Source of the DNA: Nesterenkonia salmonea | GTDB lineage: Bacteria; Actinomycetota; Actinomycetes; Actinomycetales; Micrococcaceae | NCBI RefSeq assembly: GCF_005771525.1 | Contig: NZ_VAVZ01000008.1 | Span: 1 to 64,000 of the forward strand | Direction: 5' to 3' | Length of the DNA: 64,000 bases | In this document: one piece after another, positions 26,110-34,497 of the stretch | Layout: each line of letters starts with the position of its first letter | Numbering within the stretch: position 1 is the first letter of the stretch | Notes under the pieces: model-generated | The model's input: only the letters and a program-made list of their open reading frames with translations | Database searches by the model: none | Told to the model about the DNA's origin: nothing | Program-made: the position numbers and the translations under genes

Positions 26110-26961
26110 GTGCACGCAAGCTTGTCGCAGCAGGACCCAGCGCGCCGTGAACCGCTCATCGGTCCAGTTGACGCACCCGACTTGCACGTGATGAGTTGGA
26201 ACATTCGGCGGCGGGTGCGACGGCCACAACTGCGTCCTTCAGACCGCTGGTCCACGCGCGCCACACGCCTCCAAGCACTCCTCGAAGCGGAAAGACCCAC
26301 ACTCCTCGGTGTGCAGGAGGCGCTCGCTGACCAAGCGTTCTTCGTTCAGGAGGTGCTGGGTGAGAGCTATGAGTTCATTGGCCACGGACGCGGCGCTCAC
26401 GGGCTCGGCGAGGGCAACCCCATCTTCTACGACTCCGAGCGGCTCGCACTGCTCGACTGGCAGCAGACCGCACTGTCCACTGCGCCTCATCAGCCTGGTT
26501 CCCGCTCATGGGGCAGCATCTATCCCAGAGTCATGGTGGCGTGCACCTTTGAGGACCGGGTCACAGGATCGCAGTTTCTGCACCTCAACACCCATTTCGA
26601 CCATCTCTCCGCATACGCGCGCCTGATGGCGGCACGAACGGTGCGCAGAACAGTTGAGGCCACCCCATTGCCCGTTGTGTTGACGGGAGATCTCAACACT
26701 GGGGCAGCCAGCAGACCGCTCGCTGAGCTGCAAGCAGGCGGCTCCCTCACTGACACATGGGTGATGGCCGAGCAGCGCCTCAGCGAAGAGTGGGACACCT
26801 TAGCCAACTACAAGCCACCCAAGGCGACGGGTCGGCGCATCGACTGGATCCTGGCGTCGTCGTCCCTGAAAGTCCTCAGCGCAGCGGTCAACGGACGCCG
26901 CTATGCCGGTGGCTGGGCCTCCGATCACCTCCCAGTGCAGGCGGTGCTGCGCCTGGGGTAA
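26110..26961 (+). CDS. Endonuclease/exonuclease/phosphatase family protein
   Basis: 283 residues from a GTG with GAGGAGGGTGA upstream. EEP-fold motifs in order: M-S-W-N-I-R near residue 28, G-V-Q-E-A near 68, H-L-N-T-H-F-D-H near 158, L-T-G-D-L-N-T near 194, W-I-L-A-S and the catalytic S-D-H-L-P-V at the end. A metal-dependent phosphoesterase; whether it cleaves DNA, RNA or a lipid cannot be told. No signal peptide. Confidence 0.85.
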   Translation: MHASLSQQDPARREPLIGPVDAPDLHVMSWNIRRRVRRPQLRPSDRWSTRATRLQALLEAERPTLLGVQEALADQAFFVQEVLGESYEFIGHGRGAHGLGEGNPIFYDSERLALLDWQQTALSTAPHQPGSRSWGSIYPRVMVACTFEDRVTGSQFLHLNTHFDHLSAYARLMAARTVRRTVEATPLPVVLTGDLNTGAASRPLAELQAGGSLTDTWVMAEQRLSEEWDTLANYKPPKATGRRIDWILASSSLKVLSAAVNGRRYAGGWASDHLPVQAVLRLG

Positions 26962-27004
26962 AGCGTCGTCGTTGAGCACCTCGTACCGCGGATAAGCTGT
27001 CCGG

Positions 27005-27736
27005 GTGGATGAACTGAATACGCTCAGCTGGGTGCTGCTGGGCTTGGGCGCGCTGGTGGTGGGACTGTCCAAGACGGCGCTGCCGGGTGCCGGCACTCTC
27101 GCCGTCGTCCTGTTCGCCACAGCCCTTCCAGCGCGAGAATCCACTGCGGGTCTGCTCGTTCTGCTGATCGTGGGTGACCTTTTCGCCGTCTGGATGTACC
27201 GGCATACGGTGGATTGGGCGATTCTGCGTCGGCTCATCTGGCCCGTTCTGGCAGGTATCGCGGTCGGCTCAGTATTCCTTGGCCTGGCCTCAGATGATGC
27301 AGTGCGCCGCGTCATCGGCGCGATTCTCCTGACACTTCTGGCTTTCACCCTCTGGCGCCGACGGCGGGGCAGCACTATGAAGCCCGGACGACTTGCCGGT
27401 TATGGCTTCGGGTGGCTAGGAGGCTTCACCACCATGGTCGCCAATGCGGGTGGGCCAGTGATGAGCCTCTATCTGTTGGGCATGCGCCTAGATGTGAAGA
27501 CGTTTCTGGGCACCGCGGCGTACTTCTTCTTCGCCATCAACCTTTTCAAAGTTCCTTTCCAGATTGGACTGGGACTGCTGGATCTTCAGATGCTGAGCAT
27601 CGTCGCCGTGCTGGTTCCGCTGGTTGTGGTGGCGGCCTTCGCCGGCCGGTGGCTAGCTTCCCGCATACCTCAACGGGCCTTCGAAGCGCTGGTGTTGGTC
27701 CTCACGGCTGTGGGAGCGCTTAACCTGTTGATTTAG
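27005..27736 (+). CDS. Sulfite exporter TauE/SafE family membrane protein
   Basis: 243 residues, about eight membrane helices. Repeated helix pattern G-L-G-A-L-V-V-G-L-S-K-T at the start and G-F-G-W-L-G-G-F-T-T-M-V-A-N-A-G-G-P near residue 140, the family signature. Likely exports a sulfur-containing organic anion. GTG start. Confidence 0.88.
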   Translation: MDELNTLSWVLLGLGALVVGLSKTALPGAGTLAVVLFATALPARESTAGLLVLLIVGDLFAVWMYRHTVDWAILRRLIWPVLAGIAVGSVFLGLASDDAVRRVIGAILLTLLAFTLWRRRRGSTMKPGRLAGYGFGWLGGFTTMVANAGGPVMSLYLLGMRLDVKTFLGTAAYFFFAINLFKVPFQIGLGLLDLQMLSIVAVLVPLVVVAAFAGRWLASRIPQRAFEALVLVLTAVGALNLLI

Positions 27737-27768
27737 AGCGTCCGACCTCGCTCAATACGCAGACACAG

Positions 27769-28236
27769 TCAGAATTCTCGGATGTAACACAGCATGCGGT
27801 AATCGGTTTCAGGCTCGACGTTGATAAAACCGTGCCGCTCGTAGAAACGCCGCGTGTCCGTATCGATCTCATCGACGTTGATATGCATTTCATGGCCTCC
27901 GCGCCTACGGACCTCGCCGATGGCGCCTACCAAAAGGGCAGTACCGACGCCGCGGTCTCGCAGCACGGGCTTGACGTACAGTTCATCGAGCACGGCTAAA
28001 GGACCGTCATGGTAGATGGTGGGTCGCAGCGTGATCAGCGCGTACCCATTGGGGTCGCCACGCTCACCAGCAAGAAGAACGAATCCGGAAGAACCGGCCA
28101 GGATACTGCGGAATCGTGGAGTCAACTCCTCCAATTCCGGACACAGTGAGTCAAACTCGGCGTTGAAGTCGATCTGCATTCGTGCCGTGATTTCAGCGTC
28201 TTCCAACGATGCCATAAAAACCTTTGGTTCATTCAT
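27769..28236 (-). CDS. GNAT-family N-acetyltransferase
   Basis: 155 residues. Motif A is V-L-R-D-R-G-V-G-T-A-L-L near residue 90, preceded by L-D-E-L-Y-V-K-P. A late R-R-F-Y-E-R-H-G-F follows, typical of the GNAT acetyl-CoA-binding fold. Acceptor unknown. Confidence 0.85.
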   Translation of the reverse strand: MNEPKVFMASLEDAEITARMQIDFNAEFDSLCPELEELTPRFRSILAGSSGFVLLAGERGDPNGYALITLRPTIYHDGPLAVLDELYVKPVLRDRGVGTALLVGAIGEVRRRGGHEMHINVDEIDTDTRRFYERHGFINVEPETDYRMLCYIREF

Positions 28237-28336
28237 AAAATCATGATAACCATCGCAACAACGCTGCTGTTAGGTCGCGGCGAACGCCACATCCATACGG
28301 TTCTTGGACGATCGTTCCCTGAACTGCTGATCTAAT

Positions 28337-28861
28337 ATGAAGACGATCCCAACAGCTGGAAGGTGTGAGTCTTTGACGTCTGAAGCAACGGCCCAGAGCG
28401 TTCTGGTGGAGTTCATCCTTCGGAAATTCGATGAGCTGGTGGACCTGATTTCCCAGCTGGACGACGACGCAGCAAACACGACCACGCAGCAACGGGGCAG
28501 CAATTCAGTGGTACAGCTCCTGGTGCACTGCTGTGGGATGATGCGCCGCTGGTCAGCCAGCGTCAATTTGGGAATTGCCGTGCCCCGCAATCGCGATGCT
28601 GAGTTCACAGCGCACATGCCGGTCACTGATGTGTTGGGGCTTGCGGCGCGGACACGTGCGGCGTTCCTTCACGATGCCGAACAGACGGATCTGGCGGCCA
28701 CCCCCGTTGAGGTTCCACCGGGGCGGGAAGACTTCTGGACTGTGAACTGTGAAGGTGTACTGCTTCATGTCTTCGAGGAGCTATCCCAGCACTTGGGACA
28801 GGCCGAGATCACCCGCGATGTGGTTGTTCGCTCTGGCGTCACTGGCCCGCAGCTTGGTTGA
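28337..28861 (+). CDS. DinB/DUF664-like protein
   Basis: 174 residues. The four-helix DinB pattern is visible with V-V-Q-L-L-V-H-C-C-G-M-M-R-R-W near residue 58 and the distal E-E-L-S-Q-H-L-G-Q-A-E near 150. The His residues at the ends of helices would be metal ligands. Possibly a thiol-dependent transferase. Its 3' end overlaps the convergent regulator gene by 23 bases. Confidence 0.7.
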   Translation: MKTIPTAGRCESLTSEATAQSVLVEFILRKFDELVDLISQLDDDAANTTTQQRGSNSVVQLLVHCCGMMRRWSASVNLGIAVPRNRDAEFTAHMPVTDVLGLAARTRAAFLHDAEQTDLAATPVEVPPGREDFWTVNCEGVLLHVFEELSQHLGQAEITRDVVVRSGVTGPQLG

Positions 28862-29126
28862 GAGCGCGCAGTAGGTAGCGGAAGGTCTTCTCTCCCTGCC
28901 CGCTGAGTTTCACGACAGTCCGTCCATACCGGTTCCGCCGTTCCTTCCTCACAATGACCAGTCCGCGTTCTTCCAGGTCTCGGATGACCTTGGACATATC
29001 TGGGGTTGAGAGTCCGGTGGACTCTTGGAGTGCTGGATAATCTGCCTTTTCGACTTGGATGAGGTGGGCCAAGGTGACGAAACGCTTGGGCGCAAGGAGG
29101 TGGGCGTCCAGATCTTGGTAGCTCAA
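28839..29126 (-). CDS. Winged-helix (MarR/HTH_34-like) transcriptional regulator
   Basis: About 95 residues if it starts at the TTG at 29126, eight bases after the stop of the membrane-protein gene. An ATG at 29186 would overlap that gene by 53 bases and add a non-conserved tail. The wHTH is R-F-V-T-L-A-H-L, Y-P-A-L-Q-E-S-T-G-L-S-T-P-D-M-S-K near residue 40, then R-D-L-E-E-R-G-L-V. Such small regulators commonly control the membrane protein encoded with them. Confidence 0.7.
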   Translation of the reverse strand: MSYQDLDAHLLAPKRFVTLAHLIQVEKADYPALQESTGLSTPDMSKVIRDLEERGLVIVRKERRNRYGRTVVKLSGQGEKTFRYLLRALNQAAGQ

Positions 29127-29133
29127 TGTGGCT

Positions 29134-29580
29134 CTATCGGCGCAGGAGAATCCACAGATACAACCCAAGCCAGGCGGCGGGAGCAAGTCCAGCGAATATC
29201 AGTGACTCAGGAAACGGGATAGTGTCCCCGCGCGTGATTCCCCTCCAGATGGGCAAGGAGAGCCACACAGCGAAGAGGGAGGGGACCAGTACGGCTCTCA
29301 ATCGAGGCTCGTTCACTTGCGCCTGCCGGTGAGCTAACCATGTGAATGCCCCAATGCTGGATGTCACACCAGGAATGATGGCCCACCAGGGATTACCAGC
29401 GAGCGCAACGAGACCTGAAGCCATCGCAAAGATGGCTGTTGTCCCGACCCATATGTGGTCGGATGCGCCCAGCCGGCGCCTGGGTCGACGTGGCATGGAA
29501 CCAAGCAACTCCCGTGCATGTCCAGCGGTGAGGTCCGGTCCCTTCGTGGTTGCCGGAGGCCCTTGTTCGGGTTCTGTCAT
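29134..29580 (-). CDS. Small membrane protein, partner of the downstream regulator
   Basis: 148 residues from the ATG at 29580. A polar N-terminus (about 50 residues, ending P-R-R-P-R-R-R-L) is followed by four hydrophobic helices. No family recognised. The arrangement with a winged-helix gene eight bases downstream resembles actinobacterial pairs of a regulator and a membrane protein of unknown function. Confidence 0.6.
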   Translation of the reverse strand: MTEPEQGPPATTKGPDLTAGHARELLGSMPRRPRRRLGASDHIWVGTTAIFAMASGLVALAGNPWWAIIPGVTSSIGAFTWLAHRQAQVNEPRLRAVLVPSLFAVWLSLPIWRGITRGDTIPFPESLIFAGLAPAAWLGLYLWILLRR

Positions 29581-29710
29581 GTAACCACCATGACAACTAG
29601 TTGCAAAGTGTGCAAGTAGTATTTTGAGTAGCGAACGTTCTTGAGCCGGGCCGCACCGCAGTAGCCGATCTGGTCCGCTGAGGACGGCGACGCCTGGGGG
29701 CTCGTAGAGT

Positions 29711-30352
29711 ATGCCCATGACAGATTCTGGACCGCAGCCCACCCGGTGGGTCACCGAGACCAAGAACGGCCATTCCCAGTGGTACATCAACCGCTTTCGC
29801 AATCTGGCGGCCCAGGGTCAGGATCTCGTTGGCGAGGCGCGGCTTGTCGACGCGATGGTGCCGCGTCAGGCACGGATCCTCGATGCCGGGTGCGGAACTG
29901 GCCGGCTCTCGGGTGAGCTTCATGCCCGTGGGCACACCGTCTTCGGGGTCGACGCTGACCCGGAGCTCATCGCCGCCGCTGAGGAGGACCACCCGGGGCC
30001 CACCTATACTGTGGCCGACCTGGCCGGGTTGGAACTGCCCGATGAAGGAGCCGATAAAGGCTTTGACGCCGCGTTGCTGGCCGGAAATGTGATGATTTTT
30101 CTAGCACCCGGTACAGAGATCCAGGTGCTGCGCCGGGTGAAGGAATGCGTGCGGCCCGATGGTTTCATCATTATCGGATTTCACACCGACCGGCACCTGA
30201 CCTTAGCCAACTTTGACCATTACGTCGCTGAATCCGGTTTGTACCTGGAGCACAGGTTTGCGACCTGGGATATCAAAGCGTGGCACGACGACGCCGATTT
30301 CGCTGTCTCGGTCCTGCGGCGAAGTAACGGGCCTGACGCAGCCTCGGCATAA
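29711..30352 (+). CDS. Class I SAM-dependent methyltransferase
   Basis: 213 residues. SAM-binding motif I is I-L-D-A-G-C-G-T-G-R-L near residue 56, then V-F-G-V-D-A-D (motif II) and D-A-A-L-L-A-G-N-V-M-I-F. Resembles the ubiquinone-biosynthesis-like methyltransferase fold; substrate unknown. The ATG at 29717 is an alternative start. Its last 80 bases run antisense to the 3' end of the flippase-like gene. Confidence 0.8.
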   Translation: MPMTDSGPQPTRWVTETKNGHSQWYINRFRNLAAQGQDLVGEARLVDAMVPRQARILDAGCGTGRLSGELHARGHTVFGVDADPELIAAAEEDHPGPTYTVADLAGLELPDEGADKGFDAALLAGNVMIFLAPGTEIQVLRRVKECVRPDGFIIIGFHTDRHLTLANFDHYVAESGLYLEHRFATWDIKAWHDDADFAVSVLRRSNGPDAASA

Positions 30353-31232
30353 CCCTCAGCGCCAGAATGACAGCACCGGGTACGGTCGAGGCCAGGGCCA
30401 GCACGCCATAGCCCACGGAGACCCTGATGCCGTCAGCGGATGAGAGCCCACTTAGCGTGAAACTCCAGGCGGAGGCCATCTCGCGGATACCCCAGCCTCC
30501 TACCCCCACGGGCACCGACATGCCCGCAAGAGCCACTGCCGCTGAACTCGGGAGCACCGCCAGCGGGGCATCAGGGTCAAGCACCGCCACCGAGAGCATG
30601 AAGAGTGTCGCGAAACAGGCCCAGCCGAGGACCGAAAGCAGGATGATCTGCAGGACCCCGGCTGCCGGCACACGGCGCAGCCACCGGCTAGCAATGACAG
30701 CTGCAATCAGCGCAGCCAACAAACAGCCTGCCGCTGCTAGAGGGGCAAGAGGTAGCAGTACGACGCCTCCAGCGGTAAACACCACCGACGTTCCGACGAG
30801 GCGCTCAGCAGCCATGGACGCGAAACCGCTGGCCAGGGCGCGACGGCGCGAAGTCACTGAGGCGTCTGTGCTGTCATCGGCAGCGCGCAATGCGTCGCCC
30901 GCCAAACCCCCGGGGAGCACACTGTTGAGAAAAGCTGCCTGCCAACATCGGGCAATAGCCGCGCCGAGCCCGACCTCGATTCTGTGATGCCGGGCGACGA
31001 TCCTCCACCGAAGCGCTTGTACGACCACCCCAGCACCTCCGAGGGCGCCGGCTGCGGCGAAAGACCACCAGGGGAGTCCACGCATGGCGGAAGTGAAATT
31101 CTCCGGACCCCACAGCATGCCAATGGCCAGCAGAATGGCGCCCGTGATGAGGATTTGTGTGGTGCCCACCGCGATAGTCCGCCAGGGCAAGCGTGCTGCC
31201 TGCCCTGCGCGAGTCTGCGCAGGGTTGTTCAC
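30273..31232 (-). CDS. Lysylphosphatidylglycerol synthase TM region / flippase-like membrane protein (UPF0104)
   Basis: 319 residues with about eight membrane helices. Family signatures are L-P-G-G-L-A-G-D near residue 107 and the distal S-V-P-V-G-V-G-G-W-G-I-R-E with Gly-rich helices. These YbhN/AglD-like proteins are flippases or aminoacyl-phospholipid synthase membrane parts; the C-terminal catalytic domain of MprF is absent, so a transport role is more likely. Last gene of the five-gene operon that starts at 34373. Confidence 0.8.
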   Translation of the reverse strand: MNNPAQTRAGQAARLPWRTIAVGTTQILITGAILLAIGMLWGPENFTSAMRGLPWWSFAAAGALGGAGVVVQALRWRIVARHHRIEVGLGAAIARCWQAAFLNSVLPGGLAGDALRAADDSTDASVTSRRRALASGFASMAAERLVGTSVVFTAGGVVLLPLAPLAAAGCLLAALIAAVIASRWLRRVPAAGVLQIILLSVLGWACFATLFMLSVAVLDPDAPLAVLPSSAAVALAGMSVPVGVGGWGIREMASAWSFTLSGLSSADGIRVSVGYGVLALASTVPGAVILALRVMPRLRQARYFAAGPRQRNRRRRATL

Positions 31233-31235
31233 CCG

Positions 31236-32111
31236 TCAGCCTGTCGACTCAGCTGCCCGAGCCTCGGGAATGCAGACCACATCCTGATGTCCCACTCGGA
31301 CAGTGAGCTGTCCCTGTTCAAGCTGCACGAGACGCCGCTGCACCCACTGCTGGGCCGCATCGGCCAAGTGCGGGTTCTGCTCTACGGCAGCATCGGCTCG
31401 GTCAGTGAGGTACCGCTCCACAAACTCGGGCTGCGAAGCGTCGAGCACCCAGTCGGTCTGCACCACTTCAACATTGGCGCCATGGTCGCGCAGCAGGCCC
31501 GCTACCGTTTCTGCTGCGTCGGGCCCTAAGAGGTCCTCGCGGCGCTGGTGGGCGTCGAACGCGGCGGCAATCTGATGATCTACGGGGTCCTCCGGAGTGA
31601 GGGACACCTCCCCGGTCACGGTGAGGCTCAGTAATGCTGCGGCTTGGGTTGAAGCAACCGTCTCAGCGATCAGTGCAGCTTCGCTCGGGGAGAGCAGATC
31701 CAGCAGCGCTGCGCAGGTTACGAGAGTGGGTGCTTCTGATGCGATCAGGTCGGGAAGCTGATTGACTGTACCGACCATGCGGATCGTGCTCTTGACCTGC
31801 TCAGTGTCCGTCGCCGTGCTCACATCCAGCAGCGACGCATCGTGGTCAACCAGAATCCACTGCTGGGGCGCTGTCAGTCGGGGCGCCAACCAGGCCTGAT
31901 TCGACCCCGTACCGGCTCCGAGGTCGATGATCACAGCAGCCTGATTGGCGGTGAGACCGTCGCGCAACCAGGAGCTGATGCGCTCAATCACCGGTGCAGC
32001 GTTGTGCCGCGCCCTGTGGTCGGCCGCACGTCTGAGCCCCAACCAATCGGCGGCTACCGGGCGTGTGACCACCGGAGTGCTGTGTGAAGAATTTTCGCTG
32101 TCTCGCTCCAT
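31236..32111 (-). CDS. SAM-dependent methyltransferase-like protein
   Basis: 291 residues. Motif I is I-I-D-L-G-A-G-T-G-S-N near residue 63, followed by W-I-L-V-D-H-D as motif II. Its start overlaps the glycosyltransferase 3' end by 58 bases and its stop lies three bases before the flippase start, so it belongs to the same transcript. It may methylate the product of the glycosyltransferase. Confidence 0.75.
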   Translation of the reverse strand: MERDSENSSHSTPVVTRPVAADWLGLRRAADHRARHNAAPVIERISSWLRDGLTANQAAVIIDLGAGTGSNQAWLAPRLTAPQQWILVDHDASLLDVSTATDTEQVKSTIRMVGTVNQLPDLIASEAPTLVTCAALLDLLSPSEAALIAETVASTQAAALLSLTVTGEVSLTPEDPVDHQIAAAFDAHQRREDLLGPDAAETVAGLLRDHGANVEVVQTDWVLDASQPEFVERYLTDRADAAVEQNPHLADAAQQWVQRRLVQLEQGQLTVRVGHQDVVCIPEARAAESTG

Positions 32112-33133
32112 GGTCGGAGTCTATCCCGGTCAACTGCAGCGTTGCTGCGCCATTGTCTTCGCAGGTCATCCTGGGTCAGCCACCGCCTCAGGGTGGCCGT
32201 CCACGCTGTGCGATCCGCAGGATCAACCGCCGTGCCCGGCAAAGCCGACGGAGCAACCCGGTGCACAAGGTGATGAGCTGCCGCCAGGGCTTCCTCCGCG
32301 CCTGTGCCGGCGCCCACCACAACCGGGACTCCGCGGGCGATGGCCTCCGTGACCACCATTCCGTAGGTCTCTGCCAGGGAGGGCAGCAGCAACAGGTCAG
32401 TGCTGTTCCACGTGCGTTCCAGTGACTCTCCGGTCAGTGGGCCTGCCAGGTCAACGACTCCCGGGAACCTGCGCGCGGCCGCCGCTACAGCGTCTGCGTA
32501 CCGCGGATCCGGTCCGGTTGGCCCCGCGATTGTCAGTTTCCACGCCAGGCACTCCAAGGGTGCCAGTGCTTCCAGGAGCAGCAGCGGGTTCTTCCGCGGA
32601 GAGATGGACCCCAGGAACAGCATGTGCGGTGGTCGGGAGCCGTGGGCCAGCGGCGCTGCATCACAGCCCGGTGCCGCCACCGTCGTGGGAAGCCTTCCGT
32701 ACCGAGCGGTCACATCTTTGCGCGCCCACTGGCTTGTGCACACTACCTGTGTCGCATGCTGGAGAGCGCGGCGCTCACTTGTTTCCGCCGCCCGCCGCTG
32801 ATCCTCACTGATACCCGTCTCGGCAGGAAGCGGCAGGTGCATCAGCACTGATATCTCAACGCCCGCGGCTCGCGCCTGGGCGAGTTCATCAGGTGCCGCC
32901 GAGGCGATGATTCCGTCCACCAGCACCGACTCATACCGGAGCAAACAGCGGGCCAGTGCGTCTCTGGCCTGCTCGTCCGGGTAAGGCCAAGCGCCACCTA
33001 GAGCTTCCTCAGTGACCGCCAGGCCCTGCTCTTGCCACACCTGAAGAACACGTCTGTTGTAGTTCAGGCCACCGCTGGGGCCCGGCAGATCAGCTGGAAC
33101 CACGAAACTGCGGTCAGATTCTCGAGTCCTCAT
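32054..33133 (-). CDS. Glycosyltransferase family 4 protein
   Basis: 359 residues from the ATG at 33133, overlapping the upstream stop as TGATG. N-terminal P-G-P-S-G-G-L-N-Y-N-R near residue 15, C-terminal GT-B motifs F-L-G-S-I-S-P-R-K-N-P near 180 and L-P-S-L-A-E-T-Y-G-M-V-V-T-E-A near 255 (the retaining E-x7-E pattern). Transfers a nucleotide-activated sugar, probably to a membrane lipid given its neighbours. Confidence 0.85.
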   Translation of the reverse strand: MRTRESDRSFVVPADLPGPSGGLNYNRRVLQVWQEQGLAVTEEALGGAWPYPDEQARDALARCLLRYESVLVDGIIASAAPDELAQARAAGVEISVLMHLPLPAETGISEDQRRAAETSERRALQHATQVVCTSQWARKDVTARYGRLPTTVAAPGCDAAPLAHGSRPPHMLFLGSISPRKNPLLLLEALAPLECLAWKLTIAGPTGPDPRYADAVAAAARRFPGVVDLAGPLTGESLERTWNSTDLLLLPSLAETYGMVVTEAIARGVPVVVGAGTGAEEALAAAHHLVHRVAPSALPGTAVDPADRTAWTATLRRWLTQDDLRRQWRSNAAVDRDRLRPWSETAKILHTALRWSHAR

Positions 33134-33909
33134 CAGGCCTCCCAGTGCCCGTGCGGTGTGGAGCCTGCTGAGCGGCCCACCCGCTCCAAGAGCAGGATGT
33201 CGCGACCGAAGGAGAGCACCAGCGCAGCCAGGGCTGTCGCGGCCAAAGCTCCCGCCACGGGGATAGGCACCACAGGACCCAAGCCCACCACAACGGCGGT
33301 CGCCTGGCATGCCGCCACGACTCTGCGGAACCCGCTGTAGGGCAAGCGCCGGCGCCAGGATCGTCTGAACAGTGAGCCGGCCACAAACAGGTACCGCATC
33401 AGGCCGATCAACAGGACCCACCAGCCCACGGTCATGGCCAGAAGAGCAGACAGCACAAGGAGCGCTGCGGCGTCGGCCTCACCATCCAACCGTGCGCCTG
33501 CCGCCGTGCCCCGGCCAGCGTGTCGAGCCACCCAACCGTCCACTGCGTCGAGCACCGCCGCCAATGAGGCCAAGATGAGCACTGTCCACGTCCTGACCGG
33601 CAGAGCTCCCACCGCGGTTAGCACCAGCGCACCAGTCAGCATCCCGATCAGCGCTACCCGCAGCAGCGTCACTCGGTCTGCGGGAGTGATCATCGGCGGA
33701 CGCCGGCGCATCACCGACACTGCGGCAATGACGGGGATAACGGACGACGACGCCACACTCACCACACCCGCCCAAAGGCTGGGGGAGTACAGCGCAGTCA
33801 GCACGTATGCTCCGGCGACTGCGCAGATGACTGTGAGCACAGAATCGACCCGGCCCGTCGGGGCTCCGCCCTGCTCACCTGAAGCAGGCACCACAGGCCG
33901 ACCGGTCAT
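33133..33909 (-). CDS. CDP-alcohol phosphatidyltransferase family protein
   Basis: 258 residues from the ATG at 33909. The diagnostic motif D-G-x2-A-R-x8-G-x3-D-x3-D is complete in D-A-V-D-G-W-V-A-R, then G-A-R-L-D-G-E-A-D, near residue 115. About six membrane helices. It should join a CDP-activated lipid to an alcohol headgroup. Coupled to its neighbours by TAATG upstream and TGATG downstream. Confidence 0.85.
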   Translation of the reverse strand: MTGRPVVPASGEQGGAPTGRVDSVLTVICAVAGAYVLTALYSPSLWAGVVSVASSSVIPVIAAVSVMRRRPPMITPADRVTLLRVALIGMLTGALVLTAVGALPVRTWTVLILASLAAVLDAVDGWVARHAGRGTAAGARLDGEADAAALLVLSALLAMTVGWWVLLIGLMRYLFVAGSLFRRSWRRRLPYSGFRRVVAACQATAVVVGLGPVVPIPVAGALAATALAALVLSFGRDILLLERVGRSAGSTPHGHWEA

Positions 33910-34373
33910 TAGTCGGGAAGTCTGTCGAGGGGGGAACCCAGGGCCAACAGCGCCGTGAACACCACGGCGACACTGCCCAGGAGAACCACGCAGCTGAACA
34001 CCGGATGCCTCACCACGGCACGGAACAGGTTGTCGTGCCACTTATGATCACGTGGGTCTTCCGTGGCGTTGCGCCTCCAGGCACCGGAGAGCCTCCCTGT
34101 CCGGGTCAGCCACACGTCCGCGGGAATCGTCGCATACGGAATGATCGCGCTGATGATCGCCACAGACGCCGGCCAACGTCCCATCCGCTGGTTCTTCGCC
34201 ACCAGAACGGCGGTGACCGCATAGGCGAGGAACACGAACCCGTGGATGCCGCCTCCGATGGTCACCGCGATATCCAGGCCAGCCGTGGCGCGCAACGCCA
34301 TTCCGCCCAGCAGCAGAGTCCACGACACAGCCTCAGCAATAGCCATGACACGGAAAAGCAGATGCGGACTCAT
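33909..34373 (-). CDS. DUF3817 membrane protein
   Basis: 154 residues with four membrane helices. The DUF3817 pattern is visible: a first helix with R-V-x-A-I-A-E-A-x-S-W, then G-G-I-H-G-F-V-F-L-A-Y near residue 45. The C-terminus carries an extra helix. First gene of the putative lipid operon. The 124 bases to the divergent gene at 34498 must hold both promoters. Confidence 0.75.
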   Translation of the reverse strand: MSPHLLFRVMAIAEAVSWTLLLGGMALRATAGLDIAVTIGGGIHGFVFLAYAVTAVLVAKNQRMGRWPASVAIISAIIPYATIPADVWLTRTGRLSGAWRRNATEDPRDHKWHDNLFRAVVRHPVFSCVVLLGSVAVVFTALLALGSPLDRLPD

Positions 34374-34497
34374 CAGGGTAGAACTCCTTCTGGGCGGGCT
34401 GATCAGGCAGGATCTCGGTGATCCAGTGGCGACATATCAGTCTACCGGCCGCCCCTTCCGCCGTAGACTGACCCCCACACCACTGCAAGGGAGCACT

